The notes beneath the pieces were generated by a model. That model did no database searches. It was not told the origin of the DNA and worked only from the letters and a program-made list of their open reading frames with translations. A program made the position numbers and the translations under genes. From NCBI GenBank assembly GCA_003640385.1, contig RCAB01000100.1:62001-126000 (forward strand): a stretch of 64,000 nt of DNA, given 5' to 3'. This DNA comes from Setaria digitata. Lineage: Eukaryota > Nematoda > Chromadorea > Rhabditida > Setariidae. Below, in pieces: positions 52,401-62,222 of the stretch (position 1 is the first letter of the stretch; the number at the start of each line of letters is the position of its first letter).

Positions 52401-54068
52401 ACGCAGTATACATTCAAAGATTTATTCCATTATGAGGTTATTACGTTAACTGAAAAGTCTATTCTGATCATTTTCAAAATCTCACTTTTCAAGCATTTTT
52501 CTGTTTTTAGGTTACTATTCAGTAGTTTGCCTCATGTTTTTGAAATGTTTACCCCTGTGCCAGTATATATAAATCATAATATTACGTCTGAAAATATCGA
52601 CTCTGATTCACGATCTCATGAGATAAGGTAAACTTTACGTCGTTCGTCTTTTTCATTATCTAGAAAAAAATTTTGTCATAAACATAAGTGGCTACCAAAA
52701 ATCGACTGCCATTTTTCTGGAAGATCTGTTTGAAGTGTCATTACTTCAAATTGTTAAATCATATATCATATTGCATATGATTTTGTTGTCATCGATTATT
52801 CCGGACTGTTCAGTGAACGGATTTGAATGGTTTGAATGTTTTGGAGTAATTTAAATATGCAATAAAAACATGCAAATTTTCAGAAGCACAGCTGAAGAGA
52901 GTAATGAATCGAGCTTCAAAGTATCACTCTTACATCCATCATGTAATTTTATTATTGAAACAATTTTTTCTGAATGTTACGCTGTGATTTTCACGCTTTA
53001 CTCAGTGAATTGTGTCGATCAGGATCGACGATATTGGGAACGCGTGGTTTATTTGAATGCCTTCACTGATGTGAAATTACTCGCTTACCTCGAGATAAAT
53101 CGGTAAAGTGTTTAAATTTTGTCATCTTGCGTATAAAAAAGGAAGATGAAAGTTTATTAGTGTCTTCCTGGTAGTATAATTAAACTTTTTTTTCTGTGAT
53201 TTCTCAAAAAAAAAAAAATTCCTTAACTTTCTGCCGCTCAGAATTATCTATCTTCCATAATCCTTTTGTCGCCAAGGTTTTTGACAAAGTCTACTTACTT
53301 CACTCCTTTCAAATCTATACCGAGAACTTATTATTTCTTAAAAAAAAAAAAAAAAAACCTTTTTGGAAACATTGAAATCTCTTAATGTGCGGTGAAAAAC
53401 TTACTGCTTCATGAAACATTTGAGTTGTTTCATGAAATTTCTCTGGATGTTTTTCCAGTTACAATTAATAAACTATATTGGAGGTTCGGAACTGAACTCT
53501 TAATTTGTTCCAGTTTCCATTTAAATCATTTGATATTATGCATAAATTAAACAATTGATAACGAAACGTAAACTTCTCTAGGGATCTCTGGCCGATTGAT
53601 ATTGAAAATGCTGATGATCTTGATACGCCCTTGGTAAGTTTTCAACTGAATCGAGTTCAGTGCATCTAAGGTCCATTCAACTAGAGAGGAAAAAAAAAAA
53701 ACGGAAATGGCAACAGTCGGAACGATTCTGACAAGTACTACTCCAGTAAATAAGAGAGACTTCAGGCACCTGTCTATCTGATTGAAGATAAATCTTAACT
53801 TGATTTACAGATTCGCGCAACTGCTCGCAAAAAATTCTACAAATCAGCTATCCAAGCATTGCAACAAATCAGCTCACATTTCAGTCCGGTCTCCAAACTT
53901 GAAGCACTGACTAATACATTCACAGAAATCGGAGCGGTTAGTTTTTTTGTTGTTATATTCATAGAGTTCTGCACTTTTATCTTTATCATCCTCCAGTGGT
54001 GCCCGGAAGTTTTGCGAACTGGATCCGGAAATTCCTCTCGAAGTCCTTACCAGCGAGTGGATTTTTAA
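31477..54068 (+). CDS. als2: Alsin-like guanine nucleotide exchange factor (about 1607 aa, 35 exons)
   Basis: Endosomal Rab5 and Rho-family exchange factor. Exons: 31477-31764, 31915-32171, 32419-32595, 32675-32834, 33039-33148, 33210-33460, 33811-33979, 34064-34160, 34335-34415, 34603-34752, 34968-35103, 35258-35342, 35563-35727, 36663-36736, 36881-36929, 37564-37708, 47412-47546, 47632-47787, 48214-48348, 48859-48903, 49083-49276, 49609-49674, 49975-50124, 50275-50429, 50692-50801, 51148-51234, 51429-51565, 51635-51856, 52033-52126, 52279-52436, 52511-52627, 52884-53102, 53582-53633, 53811-53936, 53997-54068. Phases agree at each join. Domain order matches alsin: RCC1-like repeats (about 1-580; IWTWGANENGQLGHGD, YVWGSNSDGQL), a weak DH-like region (640-860), PH-like (860-990; VFNDAVAVIE), MORN repeats (990-1250; YDGCWLYGKPHGR, YEGYMEKGLRHGYGVF) and VPS9 (from 1335; HPLRRLIFGLF, YWERVVYLN). 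The start, the joins at 35103, 36881 and 48214, and the last exon are the least certain. A terminal exon from 54010 to 54201 would keep a different frame. Confidence 0.88.
33203..33242 (+). repeat. Perfect 2 x 20-bp tandem repeat at a splice acceptor
   Basis: Bases 33203-33222 and 33223-33242 are identical (gatgaagattgccacaagat). The proposed acceptor of alsin exon 6 (gatgaag|A) lies in the first copy and is repeated in the second. Because 20 is not a multiple of three, choosing the second copy would shift the frame. Confidence 0.9.
37709..39121. other. First part of alsin intron 16
   Basis: AT-rich intron sequence before the nested antisense gene. No exon of the host gene is needed here, because the exons at 37564-37708 and 47412-47546 join in phase 0. 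An open frame at 38780-38992 (+) is low-complexity. The last few hundred bases should contain the 3' UTR of the nested gene. Confidence 0.5.
39122..41149 (-). CDS. Nested secreted Cys-rich protein (222 aa, 3 exons)
   Basis: Family not recognised. The gene lies wholly inside alsin intron 16 on the opposite strand. Exons: 41149-41008, 40290-40037, 39394-39122 (stop TAA at 39122-39124); 669 nt, all phases agree. The N-terminus has a hydrophobic signal-peptide-like stretch (MLITFIFVKFLLTFVIS, residues 8-24). A Tyr/Pro-rich segment (YYPP, PDYPP) follows, then a basic and acidic middle region. The C-terminal 90 residues hold a Cys cluster spaced C-R-L-I-S-C, then CEQ, then GCVADKGYPIGMVCTICCQC. That cluster of at least eight Cys suggests a disulfide-rich extracellular domain. 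A TATA box sits 84 bases upstream, so the gene has its own promoter. Cuticle or secretory roles would be guesses. The acceptor of exon 3 is chosen for phase; a second acceptor about 30 bases upstream is out of phase. Confidence 0.8.
41233..41240 (-). promoter_or_regulatory. TATA box of the nested secreted-protein gene
   Basis: On the minus strand the sequence reads CTATAAATAGGG, a full TATA consensus, 84 bases upstream of the ATG at 41149. Transcription would start roughly 25-30 bases further on, leaving a short leader. Confidence 0.65.
41241..46439. other. Middle part of alsin intron 16, no firm gene
   Basis: AT-rich sequence with many homopolymers. A (tg/tc)n repeat lies at about 43896-43933. 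One 44-codon open frame at 43704-43838 (+) starts in a good initiation context (gccatgg) but has no other support. Open frames at 41232-41475 and 42923-43141 overlap low-complexity sequence. I see no RNA gene. Confidence 0.45.
46440..46874 (+). CDS. Candidate small protein nested in alsin intron 16 (56 aa spliced, or 144 aa unspliced)
   Basis: Not recognised. Two readings are possible. Spliced: exons 46440-46472, 46565-46608, 46781-46874, all gt-ag and in phase, giving a 56-residue protein with one hydrophobic helix (LFVVFFLLSS, residues 12-21) and a strongly charged tail (RKERQKILTEKYSTDRIKRN). Unspliced: a continuous 144-codon frame over the same span, rich in Phe, Ser and Cys. The spliced form looks more like a real protein, a single-pass membrane or secreted small protein. 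It has the same orientation as the host gene, so it could also be an unannotated alternative exon set. An aataaa-like signal (agtaaataaaaa) follows the stop by a few bases. Confidence 0.4.
   Translation: MNKSFHLKKEMVSYILTCIVTSFGQYVINLSSDCITIGSSCSCLLFFSFSHQNYEKGLVFIALVMRLLFFSNVLYCTFIIKKIKVLCDSHCINIPEIFEQLLSSLNHTYFFQFSDQTRKERQKILTEKYSTDRIKRNVKEWSCE
46875..47411. other. Last part of alsin intron 16
   Basis: AT-rich intron sequence before the exon at 47412. The acceptor is atattacag. Nothing else seen. Confidence 0.5.
50886..50935 (+). repeat. Short tandem repeat, three copies of ggaaccatata
   Basis: The unit ggaaccatata occurs three times in succession (the last two followed by cctg) in the alsin intron between the exons at 50692-50801 and 51148-51234. 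It looks like recent slippage. Confidence 0.8.
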
Positions 54069-54202
54069 TCCCAACATCACGTTCCTCAAACCATTGTTTC
54101 TGAATGGATTTTTGCAACATTTAGCTTTGAATTTTCATTGCTATTTTCTGTGGGGTTTGTGCTACACACTGAAACCTGAAGGGACAGCAGGCTTAAACTG
54201 AG

Positions 54203-54208
54203 AATAAA
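54203..54208 (+). promoter_or_regulatory. Poly(A) signal of the alsin-like gene
   Basis: Canonical aataaa 135 bases after the proposed stop at 54066-54068, and 2 bases after the stop (54199-54201) of the alternative terminal frame. Confidence 0.6.
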
Positions 54209-55538
54209 GGAAAGAACTTTTGGCGGGTAACAGGGAATGAACTCTCAACTAAACATTGTTCGAAAGTTTTTACTAACTGCTCAAATGTCATTGAAATCTA
54301 AAGGTTTTATGTAAACTAAGTAAACAAGCACCCAAATTATTTGGGAGCAAAAATTCCTATCTTTTTTCGCTTTGGAAAACAGTTCTAATACGTATTTTTG
54401 TTTTGTTAAAGATGTGAGCAAGCAAATAAGCAAAATACAATTTATTTTCAAATACAATAAATGAACCCTTATATATAGACAAAAAGTGTAGAGGCACACA
54501 ACAACAGTAAAAAGTAATATCCATGAGAGTTGACATTACACGTCAGTAGAAATATTATTAGTTACTTTAGAACGCATCACTTCAACATCAAATCAAATGA
54601 CAAGTATGCTGAGGTAGAAAGTAGGAGGACCGTTATTTTTTCAGTAACCATAATAAAATATTGAGGTTTGAAGACATCACTCCTGAACTATGTTTAAAGA
54701 TTCATAATGAGTAAGACAATAAGAAGATATAGCAACAAAAAAACATTTGCTAAAAGAAATTGACACGGGATATCAGAGTTGCTTATTCTAACTTCCAATA
54801 CAATATGTCCTTTACTGATGGTGCAGTTGCTAGTAGGGCAATCCTTCCAAAAGGTTATCTAACTCTTAAATTCATTCATCACTGATGAAAAATTTCGTAA
54901 AACAAAAAGAAAATAAAATGAAATATCCTTCAATAGGAAAAAATTCAGAAACCAGGCAGAGTGGAAATGATAAGTGCACGGGATTAGATAAAAGATTTCC
55001 TGGTTTATAGCAAGGATTAACCCTTCTCAATGACAACCATTGTAAAAGCATTATGGGAAACCAACACTTTTGTAAAACGATACCGATTTATTGGGCTATC
55101 GATGGGCCTGTCACAGGACCAAACAAACAGGTAGTATGAATTTGTGTCAAGAAGTAGCATTCGATTGAATAATTACAAGTAGTCAATAAACAAAGTAATT
55201 CAACAGGTAGGGAAACTTTGGAATCACAGCTAGCTGAAATTTATGAAAAAAAAGTGACGAAAAGTTTAAAAGCACACTTATGTATGAAAAGTCGATATGC
55301 TCGGAATATTTTGTTGCGAAATGATAGAACGGTCAATTATTAGCTCTAATATTCAAACACTAATTTTCAGCTTTCTTTACTTTATCCTTGTAGGAAGGAG
55401 AAACAAATCTCCGTAATTCACAATCCTGTAATTTCAAACATATCTCAATATATTCCTACCAGGTAGTGAAAGCTTTCTTCAACGGACAGCATCACTAGAA
55501 TTTTCCAGAAGTATGACAAAAGAACTTACATTACAGAA
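54209..55538. other. Intergenic region between convergent genes
   Basis: AT-rich spacer between the 3' ends of the alsin-like gene (+) and the Gln/Ala-rich gene (-). I searched it for the missing VPS9 motif (DDL-P-YV type) and found nothing. No other gene seen. Confidence 0.5.
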
Positions 55539-58221
55539 CTACGGATCAAGCATAGTTTGTAGAATGCGATCTAAAAGTATGTTAAGGACTGGAACTGGTA
55601 CAGCAACTGATTCTGGTACTACTGTACATGGCGAATCTTCAGAACATTTTTCATTCAAAACTGGCGATGAGGCCGGATCGGATAATTTTGAGGGCAACAC
55701 GAACGCATGAATTACCGGTACATCTGAATCCTTGTAATTTTCTAGTTCCTTACACAGTTCTTCATCGATTGCTGAATTTGGCCAACACTTTTTGCTGCCA
55801 TTCTCATTTGTAGTGATTGTGGTAGAAGTATTTTCTTTGGATTTCGATCGATCAGGTGATTGAATGCTTCTCAGTTCTGCATTACTTGAATTTTCTGATT
55901 CTATATCTGTTATAAATTCCTTCGTACTCGATTTATCACTAATATCGTTTTCTTCGGGTTTTATCTCATCACCGTTTGTACTGTGGATCACACTTTCATC
56001 TTTAATTGGCAAAGGAATATTTGAATGAAGAGCAATAGCTGCCATACATTCCAAGAATCGTGCTTCCATTGCTGGTGGGCGATGCTAGAATAATTTATTT
56101 TTGAAAGATGGCATGACAAAAAGCAGATAATTTTATGGACAAATATAGAGAGTGGTGGGCAAACGATGACGGGACACTCCGTATATCACCTAGGAAACTC
56201 CACAAGTTTCGTCGACTTGAGATGAATGCTTCTTTACAAAATTATGCAAAAATTCTCGAAGTGAAAAGCTTGCAAATTTGATTGAAAATGTGCAGTAGGG
56301 AACTTTAAAAGTCAAAAACAAACAAATAAACACACATTTAGTGGGTGATGGCGATCTGGTGAATTTTCATCAAATGGGCAAAACGTCGTACATTTTTCCG
56401 CATTTCTTTTGTCAGTTTTTGAATTTCCAGTCAGTTCCTCCGCCAAATCCTTACTGTCGGGTTGCAGTGAAAACTGTTGCTGTTGACTTTTCCCTGAGTT
56501 ATATGCTAGAAAATGAAAAATGTTAATATTTTCAATTCCCAGATAAAAAAAAAAAATCATCGGAATTAAACTTTATCGTTTGCTACCATATTGGGAACTA
56601 ACAGCTGATTTTTGGGGGTACAACGAAAAACATATATGTAGTTAATAATCAGTGATCTAGTGAACTAATATCTTATGTTGGTCAGTTTTAAAGGTAAAAA
56701 TTAATGAGACAAATCTAAATATTACATATATGTGTAAGTAGTAGATACGCAAAAAGAATCTATGAAAATGTTATGCTCTCCCTGCATTTTAATAAAGGCT
56801 TAAGATGAAGAATGTATTAAGGACGTCCTGTAGTCACCAATACGGATGAGATAAAAGGAGACTGTGAACAAGACAGCGTTTAAAGCAGTTATAAAAAACA
56901 CTTGAGAGATGGCGTAAGCAAAAAAAATGGATACTATTATGAAATGAGAGCAATCACAAAGGCCAATACATATTTACTTTAAAACTTTTCCAGTAAGAAA
57001 CTAACTCTTCACGGCCTTTTGCAGGCTGCGCAATCCGCCTTCATCAGCAGTACCTATTCTACTCCGCTTTCCATACATCATTTCCGTTTCTTGTTCAGTA
57101 GTGCAATTTTCACTACACAGAGATCGTAGGATTGACATTTCGTCATAAGGCCTTTTCATCTGGATACGCTGCTGTTTCATAGTACTGTTACCGTTTTGTG
57201 ATGAAAAACTGTTGTTTAGCGCCGGACTTAGTTGCTGCAGTAAGGAAGATGTGACATCATTCGGTGACGTGTCTGACGCCGTACTGCTTGTACACGCACG
57301 TTCATTGAAAGAAGTTGATGATGATGATCCATTGGTCAACAAATTAATCTACAAATAGAATGATTACTTTAAACCATAATCCAATAATTGCTAGTTACAT
57401 TGATTTTGATTTATCCATACTACTTGCAGAATTAGACGAAAAAAAAAAGGAACCTGTGCTTGTAGTAAAGACCTTTCGATAGCAGACGCATCCCCGACAC
57501 CTTTGTTACTCACGTCACCTGCGAATAAACCATTTGTAGTAGCACTGGTATCTGCCGAAGCAGCAGCATAAGGTGGGAAGTTCGGGTCACCAAGTTGGAG
57601 CAGTCGAAATTGTGGTGCCAACAAGCCGAGGGCAGCAGCGGCAGTAACTGGTGGGAGAACATTAAAAGCACCAGGAAAGAATCCCGCAGCAGCGGCAGCA
57701 GCAGCAGTGGCCATCTGCATCTGCATGAGAAGTAAATCCAAGGAGTGCTGCGCTGATGGCATAGGAGGTACGGCAGGTACAGTCGGCGGCGACTGCGCCA
57801 GTAAGGAAGAGGCGGTGGCCGTGGCGGAATTGGGATTCGGTAAATCCGTGTTGATGGGTGAAAATGCCGAGAAGGGATGTGCTAGTGACTGCTGCTGCAG
57901 GAAGTTTCGCTGCTGTTGCTTCAGGGAAGACTGCAAGTGCGCCGGCAGTAGGGAATAGAATCGGTCGTTGTCCACGAATGATGGAAAGCCAGGCAAGGAT
58001 AGCGGTGTTGTAGGTTTCTGTGAAGTGTGGACATTGCTGTCGGTTGATAGAGCAGTTGTAGCAGCAACAGTCGTATTAGGCAAATGCTGCAGCTGAGTGT
58101 GCAGCTGAGCGGCAGCCAAGTATGCAGTTTGCAGTGCAACAGGGTCGAATAATGGATTAATTGTAGCGGAAGTAGCCGATACGGTGGTTGAAGTTGATGT
58201 TGGCACCTTGTTGGTCTCCAT
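55539..58221 (-). CDS. Gln/Ala/Ser-rich, probably nuclear protein (608 aa, 4 exons)
   Basis: Family not recognised. Exons: 58221-57454, 57348-57006, 56505-56336, 56084-55539 (stop TAG at 55539-55541); 1827 nt, phases 0, 1, 0. The ATG at 58219-58221 follows an in-frame TAG four codons upstream, so the start is firm unless that codon is spliced out. Residues 1-256 are low-complexity: Thr/Ser-rich, then Gln clusters (LKQQQRNFLQQQ), then an Ala tract after LLLMQMQMA. Residues about 257-370 are Ser/Thr-rich with two basic patches (QMKRPYDE, GKRSRIG) that could be nuclear localisation signals. The C-terminal half is acidic with a possible helix (RFLECMAAIALH) and a hydrophobic end (VLNILLDRILQTMLDP). 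The composition is typical of transcription cofactors; that role is inference. The GC-richer DNA upstream may be its promoter. Confidence 0.8.
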
Positions 58222-58430
58222 TCCTTTGTTCTAGCAACTGTTGTACATTGACTCGATCTGGAAAGTATAGTGAGATTGGAAGTGAGTGATGGAGTGCGAA
58301 CAGAAGAAGCGGCAGTGCCCGTCACTTCACGGTGACGGGCGGAAGGCAGAAGATTCGGGTGCACACAGAGGGCTGCTTGCTGCCCACTACTGCTAACAAA
58401 GTACAGCATCACAAACACGGAGAGCTGGGT

Positions 58431-58452
58431 GGTGGTAGTAGTAGTAGTAGTA
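58431..58452 (+). repeat. (gta)n microsatellite
   Basis: About six perfect gta units following ggtggtg, in the probable 5' flank of the Gln/Ala-rich gene. Confidence 0.9.
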
Positions 58453-60067
58453 ATCTACTGGTAAATAGCAGAACAGCGGGAGAAAACAGAAAGTGCATCG
58501 ATGGAGTGAAGTGCTTCTTCGAGCGTTTCACTTCACTGCTCCAGCAAATAACGCTCACTGCAGTGTGTTGCGTGCTGTACTTCGAGTAGTTGAAGTCAGG
58601 CCAGAAGCCTTAGTTGTCAGCCTTGTACTAATTACCAACCTCTTATAGTACCCTCCTGCCCACTTGTTATTGAAATTGTTTTGCTGTCGCTTTGCCTTGC
58701 TACTGCTTATTTACGTACTTCACAAACGAAAGTACAAGTGATGTAAGGTCCGTCAAGATGGATGGATGGACTGCATTGTTGCACTTACGCTTGCTTGATC
58801 GATCACTATTAAAGTGCCAACTATCTCACAAAAAAGCACTCCAAAACAACCTCCCTGCTCCATAATCGTTCATTCTACATCGCTTCACAGCACGTCACTC
58901 ATCTGAATGACGCACAAGTAAAGAGATTCAAAGGACTACTGACTGCAAACAGAAGACGTGCCCACCGCTGGTCATTAACCTGTCGAACAACGCATGACCG
59001 GGAGATTCTAAATTTTTCTACATCAGCTTATCTGGATGAATGTACTGCCCTGATCTCCCTCACCCATCTAAACTGTGAGCACTAGCATCTAAATACGATA
59101 TTCCGATATACTGGTGTGTGGACTATGTAGGATCTCAAAAGTATTTTGGGAAATTTAATTGTTTCCAAGAAAATTTTCCTAAAATCTGTAGTGTAATTAA
59201 TAATTCTCCTCAGCCGAGAAGGCAAAACCCATTTTATTAAAATAGATGAGCAAAATTTAAATAGGAGATTCAACACCATAGCTCCGTAATTTTTGGTTGG
59301 GAATAGAAGGAATTATGGAGTCCACAAGACATCCACAGCGAACTGGTGTGTCCCGAATGAGTACATCAATTAAAATCTAACGATTCTTCCTGTGATGAAT
59401 TTGAATAGAAAGATGTCCATTCAGGTGACATACTAAGTAAAAATCCCCAGAATTAATCTTATCGTAGTGAAAAGCTTTAACCGCACGGTAGTAGTAGAAG
59501 TTTTAAATAAAATAATCATACAGTGCTGTATAAATTAACGGACATAATGACAAAAAAAAAAAAAACACAGTAAACATGTATGAGCTGAACATAAATGCTC
59601 CTTTATTATAAGCTTTTAGTTTCGATTTTACAATATGGAAGTCTTGACTTAAATTTTGAGACATAACCAAAGTGTCTCATGTATTATTATATAAAGTATT
59701 GAAATACAAGATGCCACGTATGTTTCCACAAAAGAAGGTATTAATTGTTCGGAAATACGTTAATGAGGTGATGCATACCTGTAGCAATTACTACACAACT
59801 ATTTTGCAGCAGCTTCCTAATAGTGATCAGAAGGAATGGAATCCAATTATTTCAATTTAAATAACAAAAGAGACATGGATGGATCTATTCGGAGGTTGCA
59901 AACAGAGGTAAATGTTAGCAACGATAGCAATATTTGCATTAGCCTACAACGGAAATTACGATTATTGAGACTTTTATAAATGCGAAATGAAAACAGACAA
60001 CTGGTCGACGCAGTAGCGCACGAGTATTTCTCATCAAACTTCAGAAATTCCTCGGGAATGTCGAAAT

Positions 60068-60130
60068 TTGAGAGAAAGAGAGAGAAAGAGGGGAGAGAGA
60101 GAGAGAGAAGCGAGAGAGGAGAAAGAAGAA
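60068..60130 (+). repeat. (ga)n-rich purine tract
   Basis: About 60 bases made almost entirely of gagagaa/gagagg units; on the minus strand it is a polypyrimidine (ct)n tract. GAGA-type tracts can be nucleosome-depleted promoter elements, but here that is only a possibility. Confidence 0.85.
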
Positions 60131-62169
60131 GGGCGTGTTGGTAACGTACACAAACTCCATAGCACTATCAATAAAGATCGAGTGGAAAAACATGGAGGAG
60201 GGAAGAAGGCCTTTCGGGAAGAGTTTCACAATGGAGCAAAAAAAAGAAACACAAGGACCGGTAAATCCCAAATATCCCGCGGTGGGAGTCTTGTTTTTTC
60301 TCCTTTCTTTTCAACCATCAAATCGACACAAAAGTGCATAGCTTTTCTTGCCAAAAGAGCAGTTTGCAAAGAGGATTCGTCATCCTCTGTGTATGTATGA
60401 ATCTATTTGGAAAACATCCTACTTAGATGGCCTCAATCTTTTCAGGTTCCTAGCTCCTTCTTCTTCCACAAACTTGGAGAAGAAAAATAACAGCCACTTA
60501 GTAATACATGAAAATACCCTTTTCACAATTTCATCTTTTCCACTTCGTCTAGATTAACTAGCTTGAACAACTCCAATAATCTAATCAAGGAATGAATCAA
60601 GAAGGACATCTAATCGTTCGTTTTTTTTTTTCGGGTAAGACTAAGCTATTCATAACGAGGGAACTTATGGGTAAATAAGAGTAGCATGGTTTAATCACTG
60701 CGAGCACCTCGTAGGGGTTTCTTTCAAATATTTAATCCTCGTCTAGGAAAAGCTATATCTAATATTTCATCATACTAGCTTGATTGCCCCCTGAGATAAT
60801 TTCTATCGTCGTCATTTCCCATAGGTATTATTGATCACGGTCACTTGGCTTTGTGTTAACTTGCAACTAATTATTCGAGAATAAATCCAAACCAACGTCA
60901 AAAAAAAAAAATTCCTTTCTTCTTCTTTTCATACACCTGTCATGATTATTCATCGAACTTCCTAAAACTTTATTTCAACAATACAAACGAGTAGAAGAGA
61001 GAGGGGGACAAAGATTACTTGTTCCGACAACGATCAGCTACCAATAATATACCAATATTTCATGCAACTATAAGCATGCAAGTCCCAATAAACTTTAATT
61101 TGAAAAAATAAACTTGTGATGAACCACTCCCTTTTGCATCTACGAAAAGTACGTAAAGTACATTCTTTAAAAAAAAAAAATGTTCGGTCGGCACAAGAAA
61201 GTTCACTATTTATTTACTAGAAAAAAGGACTTCGTGTTTTGCTGTGAAACGACATTCTCTACCTCACAGTTTGTTCATTTCCACAACTTTTTTTCTTTTC
61301 ATACTGAAAATATCATTTACTCTAAATTAACAACTTTTCTTGTTCCAATTCATTTCATTAACGAGAAATGGTCCATTTTCTAAGCCCTGTCACTGTTGTG
61401 AGAAAGAATTTGGTACTTGCAAAGGAGGTTATAAACTACTTTTACTTCACCAATAATGAGAGAACACTACTTATAGATACAGAAGGTAACAGGAATCTAG
61501 TCTACCTTCCTTATATGACTCACTGTGAAGGAAAGAATCACGTTTAGTCTAGACAGGGAGCTAGATGGCCTTGGACAAGACTACTAACAGTTCAAGTGCT
61601 GCGCGAGAAAAAATGCTGCCGCACTAATTGAATTCCTAAAATACATGTTTAAAAGAAAGAGTTGTGTTGAGCTAAATGCATTCTCACTTGAGGGATGTGA
61701 GGGTGGGAGTCGTGGCAGATGGCGGGGCAAATGGGCCAACCTTGCTCCACTCCCTGATCACGGGGGGCATCTCTTGTCTTCGGAGATGTCTTGATATTCG
61801 GCCAGGACAAATGATGGAACTTCTGGCCCTATTGATGGATGAATTTCTGCTCGTACACACACGGCGGACACTCTTTTCGTCCCCGTAGCGAACTAACCAA
61901 CAGACAATATATTATCGAAAGAACTGATAAAGAGACATTGCTGGCCAAGTGTCGAATGGTCGCGCAGAGGAAGGATCAGTGTTTAGAGACTGAGTGCAGG
62001 ATATTCTGTTCATAAGATGATTGGGCGAGGTGTGAGGGATTACGCAAACTGAGGAGGGGGATAAGAAGGACGAGAAGCATGCAGTGTGCAAGCAGGACAG
62101 TGCAAGCAAGAAAGCAAGCAGCAACAGAAAGAGGGGTGGGTGTAACATTCCAGTACCACCAAGGCAGCA

Positions 62170-62222
62170 ATAATGACGATGGCGGCGACGATGGCGACGG
62201 CGATGGCGGCGACGACGCGATG
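62170..62222 (+). repeat. Interrupted (gat/ggc/gac) triplet repeat
   Basis: A run of atggcg/acgatg triplets with period three, purer than chance and in the most GC-rich part of the window. It is open in several frames on both strands, so coding cannot be argued from openness alone. Confidence 0.8.

Noticed and set aside
57921..58418. 165-codon minus-strand frame overlapping the Gln/Ala-rich gene
   Set aside because: It is a shifted-frame shadow of the first exon. The frame starting at 58221 has the better composition and the consistent downstream joins.
60068..60400. 110-codon plus-strand open frame rich in Arg/Glu
   Set aside because: Its first 20 codons are the (ga)n repeat, and overlapping frames are open as well. 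No splice support.
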